Source: Bittarella massiliensis (ex Durand et al. 2017)
GTDB lineage: Bacteria > Bacillota > Clostridia > Oscillospirales > Ruminococcaceae
DNA: 64,000 bases
Direction: 5' to 3'
NCBI RefSeq assembly: GCF_017566145.1
Contig: NZ_JABFCL010000003.1
Location: forward strand, 186,001-250,000
Positions 16,594 through 24,825 of this stretch are shown here, piece by piece. A program made the translations under genes and the position numbers. Below the pieces are notes generated by a model. The model was given only the letters and a program-made list of their open reading frames with translations. It searched no databases and had not been told where the DNA came from. The first letter of the stretch is position 1. The number at the start of each line of letters is the position of its first letter.

Positions 16594-18581
16594 GTGAGAA
16601 AACCGCCCACCGCTCCCGCCGCGGCGGTCCCATGGCCGGCGGCATCAAGCCCGCGGGTGAAAAGGCCAAGAACTTCAAGGGCACCATGGGTCAGTTGGCG
16701 CGGTACATGCGCCCCTACTACCTGAAAATCGCCGTTGTCTTTCTCTTCGCCATCGCCAGCACCGTCTTTGTGGTCATTGGCCCCAAAATCCTCGGCAACG
16801 CCACCGACGCCATTGTGGACGGCTTTGTGCAAAAGGCTGCCTACGGCCAGATCATGGAACACCTGCCCGAGGGCGCCCAGCTGCCGGAGGGGACCACTGC
16901 CGGCCAGCTGCTGGCGCAGATGCCCGAGGAGGCCAAGTCCCAGCTCCCCGAGAGCACCCTGGAAAAAATTCAGGAGATGGACCTCTCCCACGAGCCGGGC
17001 ATCGACTTTGGCCGGGTGGGGGGGATCCTCCTCTGGCTGCTGGGCCTCTACGCCCTCAGCGCCGTCTTCAGCTATGTGCAGGGCTTTATCATGAACGGGG
17101 TCTCCCAGCAGGTGTCCTACAACCTGCGGCGGGACATCTCCCAAAAGATCAACCGGCTGCCCTTGGCCTACTTTGACCGCCAGACCCACGGTGAGGTGCT
17201 CAGCCGGGTCACCAACGACGTGGACACGGTGGCCACCACCCTCAACCAGTCCCTGACACAGATGGTCACCGCCGTGGCCACCCTGGCCGGCGTCCTCTAC
17301 ATGATGCTGTCCATCAGCGTTTGGATGACCCTGGTCGCCCTGGTGATGCTGCCCATCTCGGTGGGGCTGATCTCCACCGTGGTCAAAAAGAGCCAGAAGC
17401 ACTTTGTCGGCCAGCAGAAGTATCTGGGCAACGTCAACGGCCACATCGAGGAGATGTACTCCGGCCACAACGTCATCAAGGTCTTTAACCGGGAGGACGT
17501 CTCGGTCAAAAAGTTTAAAACCATCAACCGCAAGCTCTACGACTCGGCCTGGAAGAGCCAGTTCCTCTCGGGGCTGATGATGCCCATCATGACCTTTGTG
17601 GGCAACCTGGGCTACGTGGGGGTCTGCGTGCTGGGCGGCTACCTGGCGGTGCAGGGCTCCATCAGCATCGGCAACATCCAGTCCTTCATCCAGTACCTGC
17701 GGCAGTTCAACCAGCCCATCTCGCAGATGGCCTCCATCGCCAACGTGCTGCAGAGCACCGCCGCCGCCGCGGAGCGGGTCTTTGAGTTCTTGGCCGAGAC
17801 CGAGGAGGCCCCCGAGAAAGATCCCCCCAAAGCGCTGGGCGAGGTGCGGGGCCAGGTGGACTTTGAGGACGTCTCCTTCGGCTACCGCGACGACAAGATC
17901 ATCATCCACGACTTTACCTCCCACATCCAGCCGGGGCAGCGCATCGCCATTGTCGGCCCCACCGGCGCCGGCAAGACCACCATCGTCAAGCTGCTCATGC
18001 GCTTTTACGACGTCAACGGCGGCGCCATCAAGGTCGACGGGGTGGACATCCGCGACCTGCGGCGCAGCGACCTGCGGGACGTCTTCGGCATGGTGCTCCA
18101 GGACACCTGGCTCTATGGCGGCACCATCCGCGAGAACATCCGCTACGGGCGGCTGGACGCCACCGATGAAGAGGTGGAGGCTGCGGGCAAAGCCGCCCAT
18201 GTGGAGCACTTTGTCAAAACCCTGCCCGGCGGCTACGATGCCGAGCTCAACGAGGAGGCCAGCAACGTCTCCCAGGGGCAAAAGCAGCTGTTGACCATCG
18301 CCCGGGCCATGGTCAGCGACCCGAAGATCCTCATCCTCGATGAGGCCACCAGTTCGGTGGACACCCGCACCGAGGTGCGCATCCAAAAGGCCATGAACAA
18401 CCTGATGAAGGGGCGCACCAGCTTCATCATCGCCCACCGGCTCTCCACCATCAAGGACTGCGACTGGATTTTGGTGATGAAGGACGGCGACATCATCGAA
18501 CAGGGCACCCACGACCAGCTCATCGAGCAGGGCGGCTTTTACAAGACCATGTACAACGCCCAGTTCGAGCAGACCGCATAG
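16590..18581 (+). CDS. ABC exporter half-transporter with canonical ATPase site
   Basis: 663 residues, longer than its partner because of an N-terminal basic tail and an insertion of about 70 residues between the first two helices (extracytoplasmic, around residues 75-135). The ATPase domain has Walker A GPTGAGKTT (about 456), signature VSQGQKQL (about 559) and Walker B ILILDEATSSVD with the catalytic Glu. The altered signature (SQGQ instead of SGGQ) pairs with the degenerate Walker B of the partner, as expected for an asymmetric heterodimer. ATG and the preceding TGA overlap, which favours equal synthesis of both subunits. Confidence 0.92.
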   Translation: MSEKTAHRSRRGGPMAGGIKPAGEKAKNFKGTMGQLARYMRPYYLKIAVVFLFAIASTVFVVIGPKILGNATDAIVDGFVQKAAYGQIMEHLPEGAQLPEGTTAGQLLAQMPEEAKSQLPESTLEKIQEMDLSHEPGIDFGRVGGILLWLLGLYALSAVFSYVQGFIMNGVSQQVSYNLRRDISQKINRLPLAYFDRQTHGEVLSRVTNDVDTVATTLNQSLTQMVTAVATLAGVLYMMLSISVWMTLVALVMLPISVGLISTVVKKSQKHFVGQQKYLGNVNGHIEEMYSGHNVIKVFNREDVSVKKFKTINRKLYDSAWKSQFLSGLMMPIMTFVGNLGYVGVCVLGGYLAVQGSISIGNIQSFIQYLRQFNQPISQMASIANVLQSTAAAAERVFEFLAETEEAPEKDPPKALGEVRGQVDFEDVSFGYRDDKIIIHDFTSHIQPGQRIAIVGPTGAGKTTIVKLLMRFYDVNGGAIKVDGVDIRDLRRSDLRDVFGMVLQDTWLYGGTIRENIRYGRLDATDEEVEAAGKAAHVEHFVKTLPGGYDAELNEEASNVSQGQKQLLTIARAMVSDPKILILDEATSSVDTRTEVRIQKAMNNLMKGRTSFIIAHRLSTIKDCDWILVMKDGDIIEQGTHDQLIEQGGFYKTMYNAQFEQTA

Positions 18582-18603
18582 AGGCTCTGCCCGATAAAGG
18601 GGA

Positions 18604-18637
18604 AGGGACCCGGCGCTTGCGCGCCGGGCCCCTTTTT
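18604..18637 (+). terminator. Intrinsic terminator of ABC operon
   Basis: Stem GGGACCCGGCGC / GCGCCGGGCCCC with five Ts, about 25 bp after the stop at 18581. Confidence 0.85.
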
Positions 18638-18688
18638 GAATGAACGAAAAAACCGCCCCCGCCTGCCGGGGACGGCCGAACGCGCCCA

Positions 18689-19090
18689 TCACATGGCCAA
18701 AATTTGGGCCAGGGTGTTGGCCTTTAATTCCGCGATCAATACGTTTTGGATGCGGCAGAGCTCTTTGTGGACGGTGCAGACCTTTTCCCCGCTGTTGTTG
18801 ACGCAGATATAGCCCCCTTCTAGGCACTCGTTGAGCAGCAGGTTGCCGCCGATTGCCCGGGCAATGTCCAGCAGGGTCGTTTCGTTGAGATCGCAGAGCA
18901 GGCGGTAGCCGCCGCCCTGGCCGCGGATGACAGTTACGATTTCGCTGTGGCTGAGCTTTTTGAGAACCTTGTAACCGAATTCGGTGGGGATGTCCTCCAT
19001 GCTGCATATTTCTTTGATGTTGTGTTTTTCGCCGTCGGCCAGCGCGCGCACCGCCCGAATGGCATAGTCCATTTCCCGCGTAATTAACAT
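18689..19090 (-). CDS. Rrf2 family transcriptional regulator
   Basis: 133 residues with the Rrf2 winged-helix start LITREMDYAIRAVRAL and the recognition region SHSEIVTVIRGQGGGYRL. The C-terminal half carries four cysteines (LNECLEGGYICVNNSGEKVC, then ELC), similar in placement to the cluster ligands of IscR and NsrR, so an Fe-S or redox sensing role is plausible but not certain. It is monocistronic with its own promoter (19163-19191). The targets are not adjacent: both flanking units run independently. Confidence 0.88.
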   Translation of the reverse strand: MLITREMDYAIRAVRALADGEKHNIKEICSMEDIPTEFGYKVLKKLSHSEIVTVIRGQGGGYRLLCDLNETTLLDIARAIGGNLLLNECLEGGYICVNNSGEKVCTVHKELCRIQNVLIAELKANTLAQILAM

Positions 19091-19162
19091 GATACACCAC
19101 CTTATTGAAAGACTGTTGTCTGCACAGCGGAGGACAGGCCCTCGCCGCTTAACTGTACCAAC

Positions 19163-19191
19163 ATTCTAACAAAAAAGGCAAAAATGGTCAA
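19163..19191 (-). promoter_or_regulatory. Promoter of Rrf2 regulator
   Basis: On the minus strand, TTGACC (19186-19191), a 17-bp spacer and TAGAAT (19163-19168), about 75 bp upstream of the start codon. Confidence 0.75.
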
Positions 19192-19220
19192 TCAATGACA
19201 TTGTTTTGCGGAAATTGGCT

Positions 19221-19252
19221 GCAACTAGGCCCCTGTCGCGGGGCCTAGTTGC
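19221..19252 (+). terminator. Long hairpin upstream of Rrf2 gene
   Basis: GCAACTAGGCCCC / GGGGCCTAGTTGC is a perfect 13-bp stem. On the plus strand a short T run follows at a distance; no plus-strand gene precedes it. Confidence 0.5.
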
Positions 19253-19289
19253 CGTATTTTCCCCGGTGGGTTTCCCGCAGGGCGACCCA

Positions 19290-19520
19290 ATGCCGCGCAT
19301 AGAGTGGCGGCCCCGTGGGCGGCCGCCGGCCAAGCGATGCTGACGGCAAAAGGGGGCTGGCGCCTGTAAAAGGGGAACCCGCTTTTTGCCATCCGCTTTC
19401 CCCCACTAGTGGCCGGCGTCAGAGCGGGGTGCGGGAGTGGCTTCCCCTTACGCCGCTACCGGGACTGAGAGACCGACTTGCGACGAAGTGCCCGGAGGAG
19501 AGAAGATCTGCGGCGTGCCG
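19290..19520 (-). ncRNA. Riboswitch-like block resembling a degenerate cobalamin element
   Basis: Read on the minus strand, this gene-free block contains CAGTCCCGGTAGCGGCGTAA, then GGGGAAGCCACT and, further on, GGCCACTAGTGGGGGAAAGC. The order and spacing recall the core of a cobalamin riboswitch (CAGTCCCGC, AAGCCACT, GGGAAGG), but the diagnostic GGTGAAAATCC and AGGAGACCTGCC boxes are missing or badly altered. The nearest minus-strand gene, the Rrf2 regulator, has its own promoter downstream of the block. It may be a decayed or variant element. Confidence 0.25.
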
Positions 19521-19773
19521 CTTGTGTGAGGTGGAGGAAATACCTGCTGAGGACACGCCATGTCTCCCATCGGCAACAGCGCCCTGTCCCCCATTCCTTT
19601 CATCTCCCCGGCAGGGGAATTTTGGCTTGCTTTCTATTGCCGGGGGCAATATATTGGCATGATCGTGGGCGGTTGTCAGAAAGGCCGCCGAGACCCTTTT
19701 GGAGGAGCAGGCTGGCCGCCGCTGACCGGCGGGCGAAGGCCCCCCTCCCGTTGGGCGACGCCAAATAAAAAAA

Positions 19774-19799
19774 CAGCAGGCCCATACAAGGACCTGCTG
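19774..19799 (-). terminator. Intrinsic terminator of acetyltransferase gene
   Basis: On the minus strand, CAGCAGG / CCTGCTG closes a loop and is followed by seven Ts (the A run at 19767-19773). Confidence 0.8.
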
Positions 19800-19832
19800 A
19801 AAGCCCCCCGTGCACTGCATGCGGGGGCTTTT
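19800..19832. terminator. Second hairpin, bidirectional
   Basis: AAAGCCCCC(C) / GCGGGGGCTTTT stem with A and T flanks, directly next to the previous terminator. Confidence 0.6.
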
Positions 19833-19993
19833 GTCGTGCGCGGTGGAAAACCGATCTCACTGGGGGCAGTTGCGGCAAACAGGGCGGGGGCATATCCCCT
19901 ATACCCTGCTTGCCACAGTTGAAAACAGCAAAATGATCCATACGCCTTTTACCAATAATGCGCAGCCAAATTAACTCGGTAAGCGGGAAGCTG

Positions 19994-20605
19994 TTACATC
20001 ACCTTACTGTAAACAAAGCATTTTAATGGAACTTTTCCCTTCGGCATTTCTAAAATGACTTCTTTTTCTTCTACCCTTTTAAATCCTCTGTGTTCATAAA
20101 ACTGATATGTGCAAGCATCATCGGTGTAAAGATAAAGGGTTTTTCCTCTTTCTTTTTTTCCCAAAACGTTAAGGAGAGCCGTACCTATGCCCTTGATTTT
20201 GCAATCGGGGTCTGCGGCAAGAAATATAATTTCACCGTCAGGCGTATTAGACTTTAAATAGTGTGCTAACTGCTCTTTCGTGGTATCTTCGTAAAGACCT
20301 GCTCCCCCCTTAAAAAAGGACTTCTGTATTCCATCAACAAGTTTGACATAGATTTTTTGAAGAAAGCTCTGGTGCGTCTTTTCTTCACCTTTCATCTCCG
20401 CCAATAAAACACCTACAAATTCACCATCTGCATATGCCGCCAAAACTTGTGTTGCTCGGTTGATTTCGAGATGCCAAAAATATCTACCATAAGCATTGAG
20501 TAGAAATTGATTGGTCAAATACCAATCAAAGTGCATGCCCTTAATTGCAAATTGAATCGCTTTTTTATAGTCCTTTTTTCGTATATCTTTAATTTCTATT
20601 TTCAT
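19994..20605 (-). CDS. GNAT family N-acetyltransferase, AT-rich
   Basis: 203 residues. The start at 20605 is chosen because GGAG sits 6 bases upstream; earlier in-frame codons overlap the site. The GNAT fold shows in AAYADGEFVGVLLAEMKG, the acetyl-CoA loop DCKIKGIGTALLNVLGKK (Q/RxxGxG/A variant) and YQFYEHRGFKRVEEKE. It transfers acetyl groups from acetyl-CoA to an amine; the substrate is unknown. Codon use is markedly richer in A and T than in the neighbours, which suggests acquisition by transfer. It is transcribed alone, ending in the terminator pair at 19774-19832. Confidence 0.85.
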   Translation of the reverse strand: MKIEIKDIRKKDYKKAIQFAIKGMHFDWYLTNQFLLNAYGRYFWHLEINRATQVLAAYADGEFVGVLLAEMKGEEKTHQSFLQKIYVKLVDGIQKSFFKGGAGLYEDTTKEQLAHYLKSNTPDGEIIFLAADPDCKIKGIGTALLNVLGKKERGKTLYLYTDDACTYQFYEHRGFKRVEEKEVILEMPKGKVPLKCFVYSKVM

Positions 20606-20665
20606 ATACATCTCCAATTAGGATTGTCGAACGCGTCCTCCCCGTCCAGGCCGCCCTGCACCGAA

Positions 20666-20685
20666 AGGGTGTGGGGAAACACCCT
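20666..20685 (-). terminator. Small hairpin after acetyltransferase gene
   Basis: AGGGTGT / ACACCCT stem just beyond the stop of the 20699-21142 gene on the minus strand; only a short T run follows. Confidence 0.5.
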
Positions 20686-20698
20686 GACAAACAAAAAG

Positions 20699-21142
20699 TC
20701 ACTGCCTGCCCATGTATAAGAGCGGGTAGGGGTTTCCCTGCTCGTCGCGATCGGTCCTCTTGTAAACCACAAACCCCATGTGTTCATAGAATCCCTTTGC
20801 CAGGGGATTTTGCTCGTTCACCGCCAGATCGTTCACCGAATATCGTTCGATACCGTATTGCAGCAGCTCCCTGCCCAATCCCTTCCCCCTCTCCTGGGCA
20901 GAGATAAACAGCATTTCAAGGTGCTGTCCCGCAATTCCCATAAAGCCCGCGGGAAGCCGGTCTTCGCTTTGGGCGACCACCAGGCGGGGGATTTCGAGGA
21001 GCGCTTGGGGGACATATTTTTTGATGTCCCCTATTTCCCCTTCCGATAAAAAGAGGTGGGTTGCCCGCACAGAGCTCTCCCATACCTCCAACAGCTGTTC
21101 CAGCAGCAACGGGCTCCGCTCCTCTATCTCAACGATCTTCAT
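20699..21142 (-). CDS. GNAT family N-acetyltransferase
   Basis: 147 residues from the ATG at 21142, which has a G-rich site 6 bases upstream; a longer frame reaches a TTG at 21178 without a site. The GNAT pattern is clear: GFMGIAGQHLEMLFI, then the acetyl-CoA loop QERGKGLGRELL, and NPLAKGFYEHMGFVVYKRT near the end. The sequence resembles putative acetyltransferases of the YafP/YjaB type that acetylate small amines. It is not obviously linked to its neighbours and its composition is close to the genome average, unlike the adjacent AT-rich acetyltransferase. Confidence 0.85.
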   Translation of the reverse strand: MKIVEIEERSPLLLEQLLEVWESSVRATHLFLSEGEIGDIKKYVPQALLEIPRLVVAQSEDRLPAGFMGIAGQHLEMLFISAQERGKGLGRELLQYGIERYSVNDLAVNEQNPLAKGFYEHMGFVVYKRTDRDEQGNPYPLLYMGRQ

Positions 21143-21456
21143 TTTTGCCCCCCGCACGCAACATTCGCCTTTTGTCAAGTGCCCCTGTTCTGCCCCGGGC
21201 GGCCAGGTGCACGGCCAACTGCGTTCATTTTAGTATTGCCCTGTGAAGATGTCAAATGACTTACATGGTTTGGCCTTTTTATGTTGCTTTAGAGGGGGGG
21301 ACCGCCCCTGCCCCTGCTCTTGCCCTTGCCCTTGCCCTCTGCCGCCCGCCGCTGGCCGGGGAGGGGAAAAGGGGCTTCTCTTTTTTGCGAGCCGGTTGCA
21401 GGGGGTGCCGAGTTTTGATAGACTTGGGGTATCCTTTCAGGAAAGGAGGGACGACC
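21143..21456. other. Intergenic region with C-rich short repeats
   Basis: About 310 bp without a gene. At 21303-21345 there is a low-complexity run of CCCTTG and CCCCTG hexamers. A candidate promoter for the small Cys-rich gene (TTGCAG, 17 bp, TAGACT) lies near its right end. Confidence 0.45.
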
Positions 21457-21612
21457 ATGTCCTGTTCCACCAGCGCCAACAAGGACACCTGCCCCTGCAC
21501 CGCCGACTGCAAAAACCACGGCCACTGCTGCGAGTGTATCAAGCTGCACCGGCAGGAAAACATCCACGAGGCGGTGGCCTGCATGCAGTGCAAGTTCGCC
21601 GAGAAAAAGTAG
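21457..21612 (+). CDS. Small cysteine-rich protein (DUF6485-like)
   Basis: A 51-residue protein with eight cysteines: CPCTADCKNHGHCCECIKLHR and a later CMQC. The CxC, CxxxxxCCxC spacing suggests a metal or Fe-S binding knot. GAAAGGAGG precedes the ATG and a strong terminator follows the stop, so it is a real single-gene unit. I recall similar short Clostridial proteins annotated DUF6485; that match is from memory. Its function is unknown. Confidence 0.75.
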   Translation: MSCSTSANKDTCPCTADCKNHGHCCECIKLHRQENIHEAVACMQCKFAEKK

Positions 21613-21625
21613 GGTCTCCCGGTAG

Positions 21626-21660
21626 GGTACGGCCCGGCGGGTGCTGGGCCGTACCTTTTT
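21626..21660 (+). terminator. Intrinsic terminator of Cys-rich gene
   Basis: GGTACGGCCC / GGGCCGTACC stem followed by five Ts. Confidence 0.9.
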
Positions 21661-21687
21661 GCGCCGCCGGCCAAACTGTGCTATACT
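21659..21687 (+). promoter_or_regulatory. Promoter of 37-residue membrane protein gene
   Basis: TTGCGC, a 17-bp spacer and TATACT at 21682-21687, about 45 bp upstream of the GTG start. Confidence 0.6.
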
Positions 21688-21732
21688 GAACAAAACGACA
21701 GATCGCCCCCTGGGGGCGGGGAGGAGCCGGCT

Positions 21733-21846
21733 GTGATCAAGTGGTTTAAAAAACTGCCCAACACCACCAAAATGCTGATGATGTCAGGGGTGGTGGCCCT
21801 GTTGGCCATTCTTTTGGTGACCGTCACCGTCCTGCAAAACGCATAA
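21733..21846 (+). CDS. 37-residue single-pass membrane protein
   Basis: GTG at 21733 with GGAGGAG 7 bases upstream opens a 37-codon gene: a basic amphipathic start (IKWFKKLPNTTK), then a hydrophobic helix of about 20 residues (MLMMSGVVALLAILLVTVTV) and QNA. It has its own promoter and terminator, which argues that it is genuine despite its size. I know no named family. A basic head with a single helix fits membrane microproteins, type I toxin-like peptides or small regulators of membrane complexes. Confidence 0.65.
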   Translation: MIKWFKKLPNTTKMLMMSGVVALLAILLVTVTVLQNA

Positions 21847-21848
21847 AA

Positions 21849-21877
21849 AGGGCCCGCGAAAAGCGGGCTCTTTTTTT
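21849..21877 (+). terminator. Intrinsic terminator
   Basis: AGGGCCCGC / GCGGGCTCT stem with seven Ts, directly after the 37-codon gene. Confidence 0.85.
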
Positions 21878-21930
21878 CTGCCCCCCATGGGAGCGGGTGC
21901 GTGGACGGAAGGGGAGCGGCGGTAGACGAC

Positions 21931-21967
21931 AAAAAGGGCGCCCGCGAGATCCCTTCGCGGGCGCTCC
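21931..21967 (-). terminator. Intrinsic terminator of opine dehydrogenase operon
   Basis: On the minus strand, GAGCGCCCGCG / CGCGGGCGCCC is followed by five Ts, 10 bp after the dehydrogenase stop. Confidence 0.85.
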
Positions 21968-21977
21968 TTTGCGCGTG

Positions 21978-23045
21978 TCAGACCTGTGCTGCCTCCGGCA
22001 TGCGGATGCGGTCGAGGGCAGCCTTGTCGGCGATCATCCGCCCGGTCTGGCGAAAATCCACCCGGTAGATGGTGCAGGCCAGCTGGATCACCGTGTCGAT
22101 AAAGGGGGTGGGGATGCCCAGCAGCCGCCCTACACTGGAGATGGGGACCAGGCCGGTGGGAACATCCTCCCAGACATAGCGGCAGTCGGTGGACTGGGGG
22201 GCGTAGACGTCGGCGTAGGCGGGGTTTTTCTGAATGGTCTCGTAGAGGTCGGCCCCCGGCTCGATGCCGTAGGAGCGCACCAGCCACTCCAGGGCGGTCT
22301 CCACCTCCAGCCCGAGGCCGGCGGCCACCGCCACCCGCTCGGCGTCCACCTGGCTGATGTACTGGGCGACCATGGGGGTGATGGCCTCTTTGTAGTAGAG
22401 GAAGGTCTGCCCCGACTCAATGCGGGTGTAGTTGAGGAGGATGGGGGTGGGGTGGAAGATCATCCCGATGTTGGTCAGCCCGGTGTAGAGGATGGAGGGC
22501 ACCCCGTGGATCCCGGGGAAGAGCTCCTGCATCAGCTCCACCGCCGCCGGGGTCCGCTCCGGCTCCAGGCAGGCGAGGCGGATGTCCTCTTTGATGGAGT
22601 AGATGATGGGGTGGTTGAACTCCTGGTTGCGGCAGGTGAACACCAGGGTGTCGGTCTCGGCCACGGTGACGTCGGCGGTGCAGCCGCAGCTCTCCAGGGT
22701 GTGGGAAAACTCGTAAGCGCCAAAGGTGCGGCCGGGGTTGAGCACCACCGTCTGCCCGCTCTTCAAATAGGGGGCCATTTTGGTGGCGATCTCCTTGTGG
22801 GTGTTGGCCGGGGTGGCCACCATGATCAGTTCGCTGCCGCGAACGGCCTCCTCCATGTCCAGCGTCACCAGGCCCACCGGCACGGTGGCGTTTACCACCC
22901 CGGCCAGGTTGATCTCCGGCTGGGCGCGGTAGAGCTCCACCTTCTGGGGGGTGCGGGTAAACAGCTTGACCTGGTGGCCCAGGTAGGTCAGGTAGCCGGT
23001 AAAGGCGGTGCCGCCGTTGCCGCTGCCGATGACAGTAATTTTCAT
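21978..23045 (-). CDS. NAD/NADP opine dehydrogenase family protein
   Basis: 355 residues. The N-terminus KITVIGSGNGGTAFTGYL is a Rossmann dinucleotide site (GxGxGG variant). The rest matches the octopine/nopaline dehydrogenase architecture: VMVATPANTH-like segment, then GLTNIGMIFHPTPILLN, the HP(T/A)xxLLN core of the C-terminal opine-DH domain, and a conserved region with His and Asp ligands. These enzymes join or cleave an amino acid and a keto acid through a reducible imine. The start is 17 bp after the B12-binding gene, so both act in one pathway, probably on an unusual amino acid. Confidence 0.85.
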   Translation of the reverse strand: MKITVIGSGNGGTAFTGYLTYLGHQVKLFTRTPQKVELYRAQPEINLAGVVNATVPVGLVTLDMEEAVRGSELIMVATPANTHKEIATKMAPYLKSGQTVVLNPGRTFGAYEFSHTLESCGCTADVTVAETDTLVFTCRNQEFNHPIIYSIKEDIRLACLEPERTPAAVELMQELFPGIHGVPSILYTGLTNIGMIFHPTPILLNYTRIESGQTFLYYKEAITPMVAQYISQVDAERVAVAAGLGLEVETALEWLVRSYGIEPGADLYETIQKNPAYADVYAPQSTDCRYVWEDVPTGLVPISSVGRLLGIPTPFIDTVIQLACTIYRVDFRQTGRMIADKAALDRIRMPEAAQV

Positions 23046-23062
23046 CCTGATTCCCCCTCTGC

Positions 23063-24739
23063 TTATGCGTGAAGGGGAGCGGGGTCCAAGTGTCCCTCAA
23101 TCGGGATTCCCTCTTTTTCGCAGAGGTGGGCCAGCCGTTCCCGCTCGGTCAATTCCCGACCGGCCTTCCGGTCGTACGCCACGCAGCGGCCGCCAATGAT
23201 GGTGGTGAACAGGTCGCCGGTGAATTCGCCGCCCTTGACGATGTGCGGGGCGTCGATAAAGCCCCGCTTGATGCAGTCGGCGATGACGGCCGGCTCGCAG
23301 AGGGGGTCTTGGTAATCGCTGTAAAACCGCTCGATAAAGGAGAGGAGGAAGCGGGCCTCCTTGAGAAGGTGCTCTTTGCGGGTCTGCACCCGGGGGTCGT
23401 GCACCAGGTCGATCTGGTCTTCCAGGCAGGTCTTGATGACCCCCCGCACGATCTTGCAGCTCTCGATGACGTCTTTGGGGGAGGCGATGTGCTCGGCCTC
23501 GCAGAAGCCCACCACGTGGATGATGTGGGGGCGCACCGCCATCTGCATATAGGTGGTGGCCGCCAACTGGCCCTTGGCCACGTCGAGATCGGCGCTGAGG
23601 AAGGGCAGGCCAGCCCGGGTCTCCCGGTAGAGGGTGAAGGTGTCGTCCTGCAAACTTTCGGTCAGCTCGATCATGGCCAGCACCCGCGCCAGGTCCATGG
23701 GGAAGGAGAGGGAGTTGGGGACGTTGAACATGTACTGGCTGACATAGTGGCGGACCCCCGCCTTTTTGGCGTTGCGGGCGCTCAAGTAGGCCATGACCAC
23801 CGGGATGACGTCGTGGGCGTCGCGCAGGCCCCAGTGGTGGGGCTCGTTGGCCTCGACGGGGATGCCCCGCTCGGCGTGCCAGCGCATCAGCTCCACCGCC
23901 TCTTTGACCGAGGTGTCGATGTCCCGGTCGCCCCGGCCGTCGAGCTTGTTGTACCAGCACAGGGGGACGGCGCACCAGGCGTTGTTGAGGGTGTCTTTGA
24001 GCAGCTGCGCCATGTCGAAGACGTCGGCGGTGCCGCTGTAACAGCGGATGAGGGGCTGGTTGCCGAACTTGGTGGCGGCCTTCAGGGCCTCAAACTCCTC
24101 CCTTGTGCGCAGGGGGACGCCGCCGGCGCCCTCGTACTCGGGCTTGCGCTTTTCGGGGTGGAAGAAAAACTGCTGGGTGTTCTGGTCGGGGCCGACGGAG
24201 ATGACGTCGAGGACCCGGCTCTCGGCGATCTCGCGGATGCCGGCGACCGTCTTTTCCACCGAGGGCTCGCCGTAGTGGTGGCGCAGCAGGGGGTAGGGGT
24301 ACTTGGCGCCGATGCGGGCCACCAGGTCGTCGGGGAGAACCTCGTCCTTGGCGGCCTTTTTGCCGTTGCGCAGGAAATAGAGGGAGTCGTCGATGTCGTC
24401 GCTCCCGTCGGAGATGTAGTCAAAGAAATCAAATTCTTCGGCCACCCGGGCCACCGGGCCGGTGCCGCCAAAGGACCAGACGGTCTTGATCCCCCGCGCC
24501 TTTACCTTCTCTACCAGTTCGGCGATCAGGGGGCGGGCGTTTTCGGGGGTGAGCCGGTAGCCGACGGCCACCATGGCGGGGTTGTGCAGCTCAATTTCCC
24601 GCAGCAGGTCGTCCACGGGGATGGCGGGCCCCAGGTAGACGGGGGTATAGCCCTCCCGTTCGGCCAGCTGCAAAAAGTGGGCCACGCCGCCCACGTGTAC
24701 GCAGTTGCCAAGGGATGCGCCGAGAATGATTTTTTCCAT
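23063..24739 (-). CDS. Cobalamin-binding mutase-like protein (glutamate mutase E-like)
   Basis: 558 residues; the ATG at 24739 has GGGAGG 8 bases upstream. Residues 3-130 look like a B12-binding flavodoxin-like fold: ILGASLGNCVHVGGVAHFL, where His15 would be the lower axial ligand of the DxHxxG motif (Asp is replaced by Cys), and SFGGTGP for the GG loop. Residues 190-500 resemble the TIM barrel of the glutamate mutase E subunit. Family members move carbon or amino groups by radical rearrangement. With opine dehydrogenase downstream it probably serves catabolism of an amino-acid derivative. The missing Asp is unusual and the reaction is not established. Confidence 0.7.
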   Translation of the reverse strand: MEKIILGASLGNCVHVGGVAHFLQLAEREGYTPVYLGPAIPVDDLLREIELHNPAMVAVGYRLTPENARPLIAELVEKVKARGIKTVWSFGGTGPVARVAEEFDFFDYISDGSDDIDDSLYFLRNGKKAAKDEVLPDDLVARIGAKYPYPLLRHHYGEPSVEKTVAGIREIAESRVLDVISVGPDQNTQQFFFHPEKRKPEYEGAGGVPLRTREEFEALKAATKFGNQPLIRCYSGTADVFDMAQLLKDTLNNAWCAVPLCWYNKLDGRGDRDIDTSVKEAVELMRWHAERGIPVEANEPHHWGLRDAHDVIPVVMAYLSARNAKKAGVRHYVSQYMFNVPNSLSFPMDLARVLAMIELTESLQDDTFTLYRETRAGLPFLSADLDVAKGQLAATTYMQMAVRPHIIHVVGFCEAEHIASPKDVIESCKIVRGVIKTCLEDQIDLVHDPRVQTRKEHLLKEARFLLSFIERFYSDYQDPLCEPAVIADCIKRGFIDAPHIVKGGEFTGDLFTTIIGGRCVAYDRKAGRELTERERLAHLCEKEGIPIEGHLDPAPLHA

Positions 24740-24788
24740 CGTCATTTCCTCCCTCCGAGAAGAGACAGGGCGGTCTTTCAACAAAAGA

Positions 24789-24825
24789 GCCCCGCAAAAC
24801 ACCCGGGAGGGGCGTTTTGCGGGGC
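24789..24825 (-). terminator. Terminator-like hairpin inside the 5' leader (attenuator candidate)
   Basis: GCCCCGCAAAAC / GTTTTGCGGGGC forms a 12-bp stem; on the minus strand it is followed by CTCTTTTGTT. It lies between the promoter at 24953-24981 and the start at 24739, so it could stop transcription before the operon. Confidence 0.6.

Larger units (their letters stand above)
19253..19993. other. Gene-free 740-bp stretch
   Basis: No frame here has a ribosome site or convincing protein composition. Besides the riboswitch-like block it contains two terminator hairpins near 19774-19832 belonging to the minus-strand acetyltransferase. The remainder (19530-19760) shows nothing I can name. Confidence 0.5.

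Noticed and set aside
19255-19760. RNase P RNA or tmRNA in the gene-free block
   Set aside because: The expected conserved boxes and a CCA-type tRNA-like end are not visible on either strand.
21303-21345. Cys/Pro-rich coding sequence across the C-rich hexamer run
   Set aside because: It is a low-complexity repeat upstream of the small Cys-rich gene's own ribosome site; no start signal lies before it.
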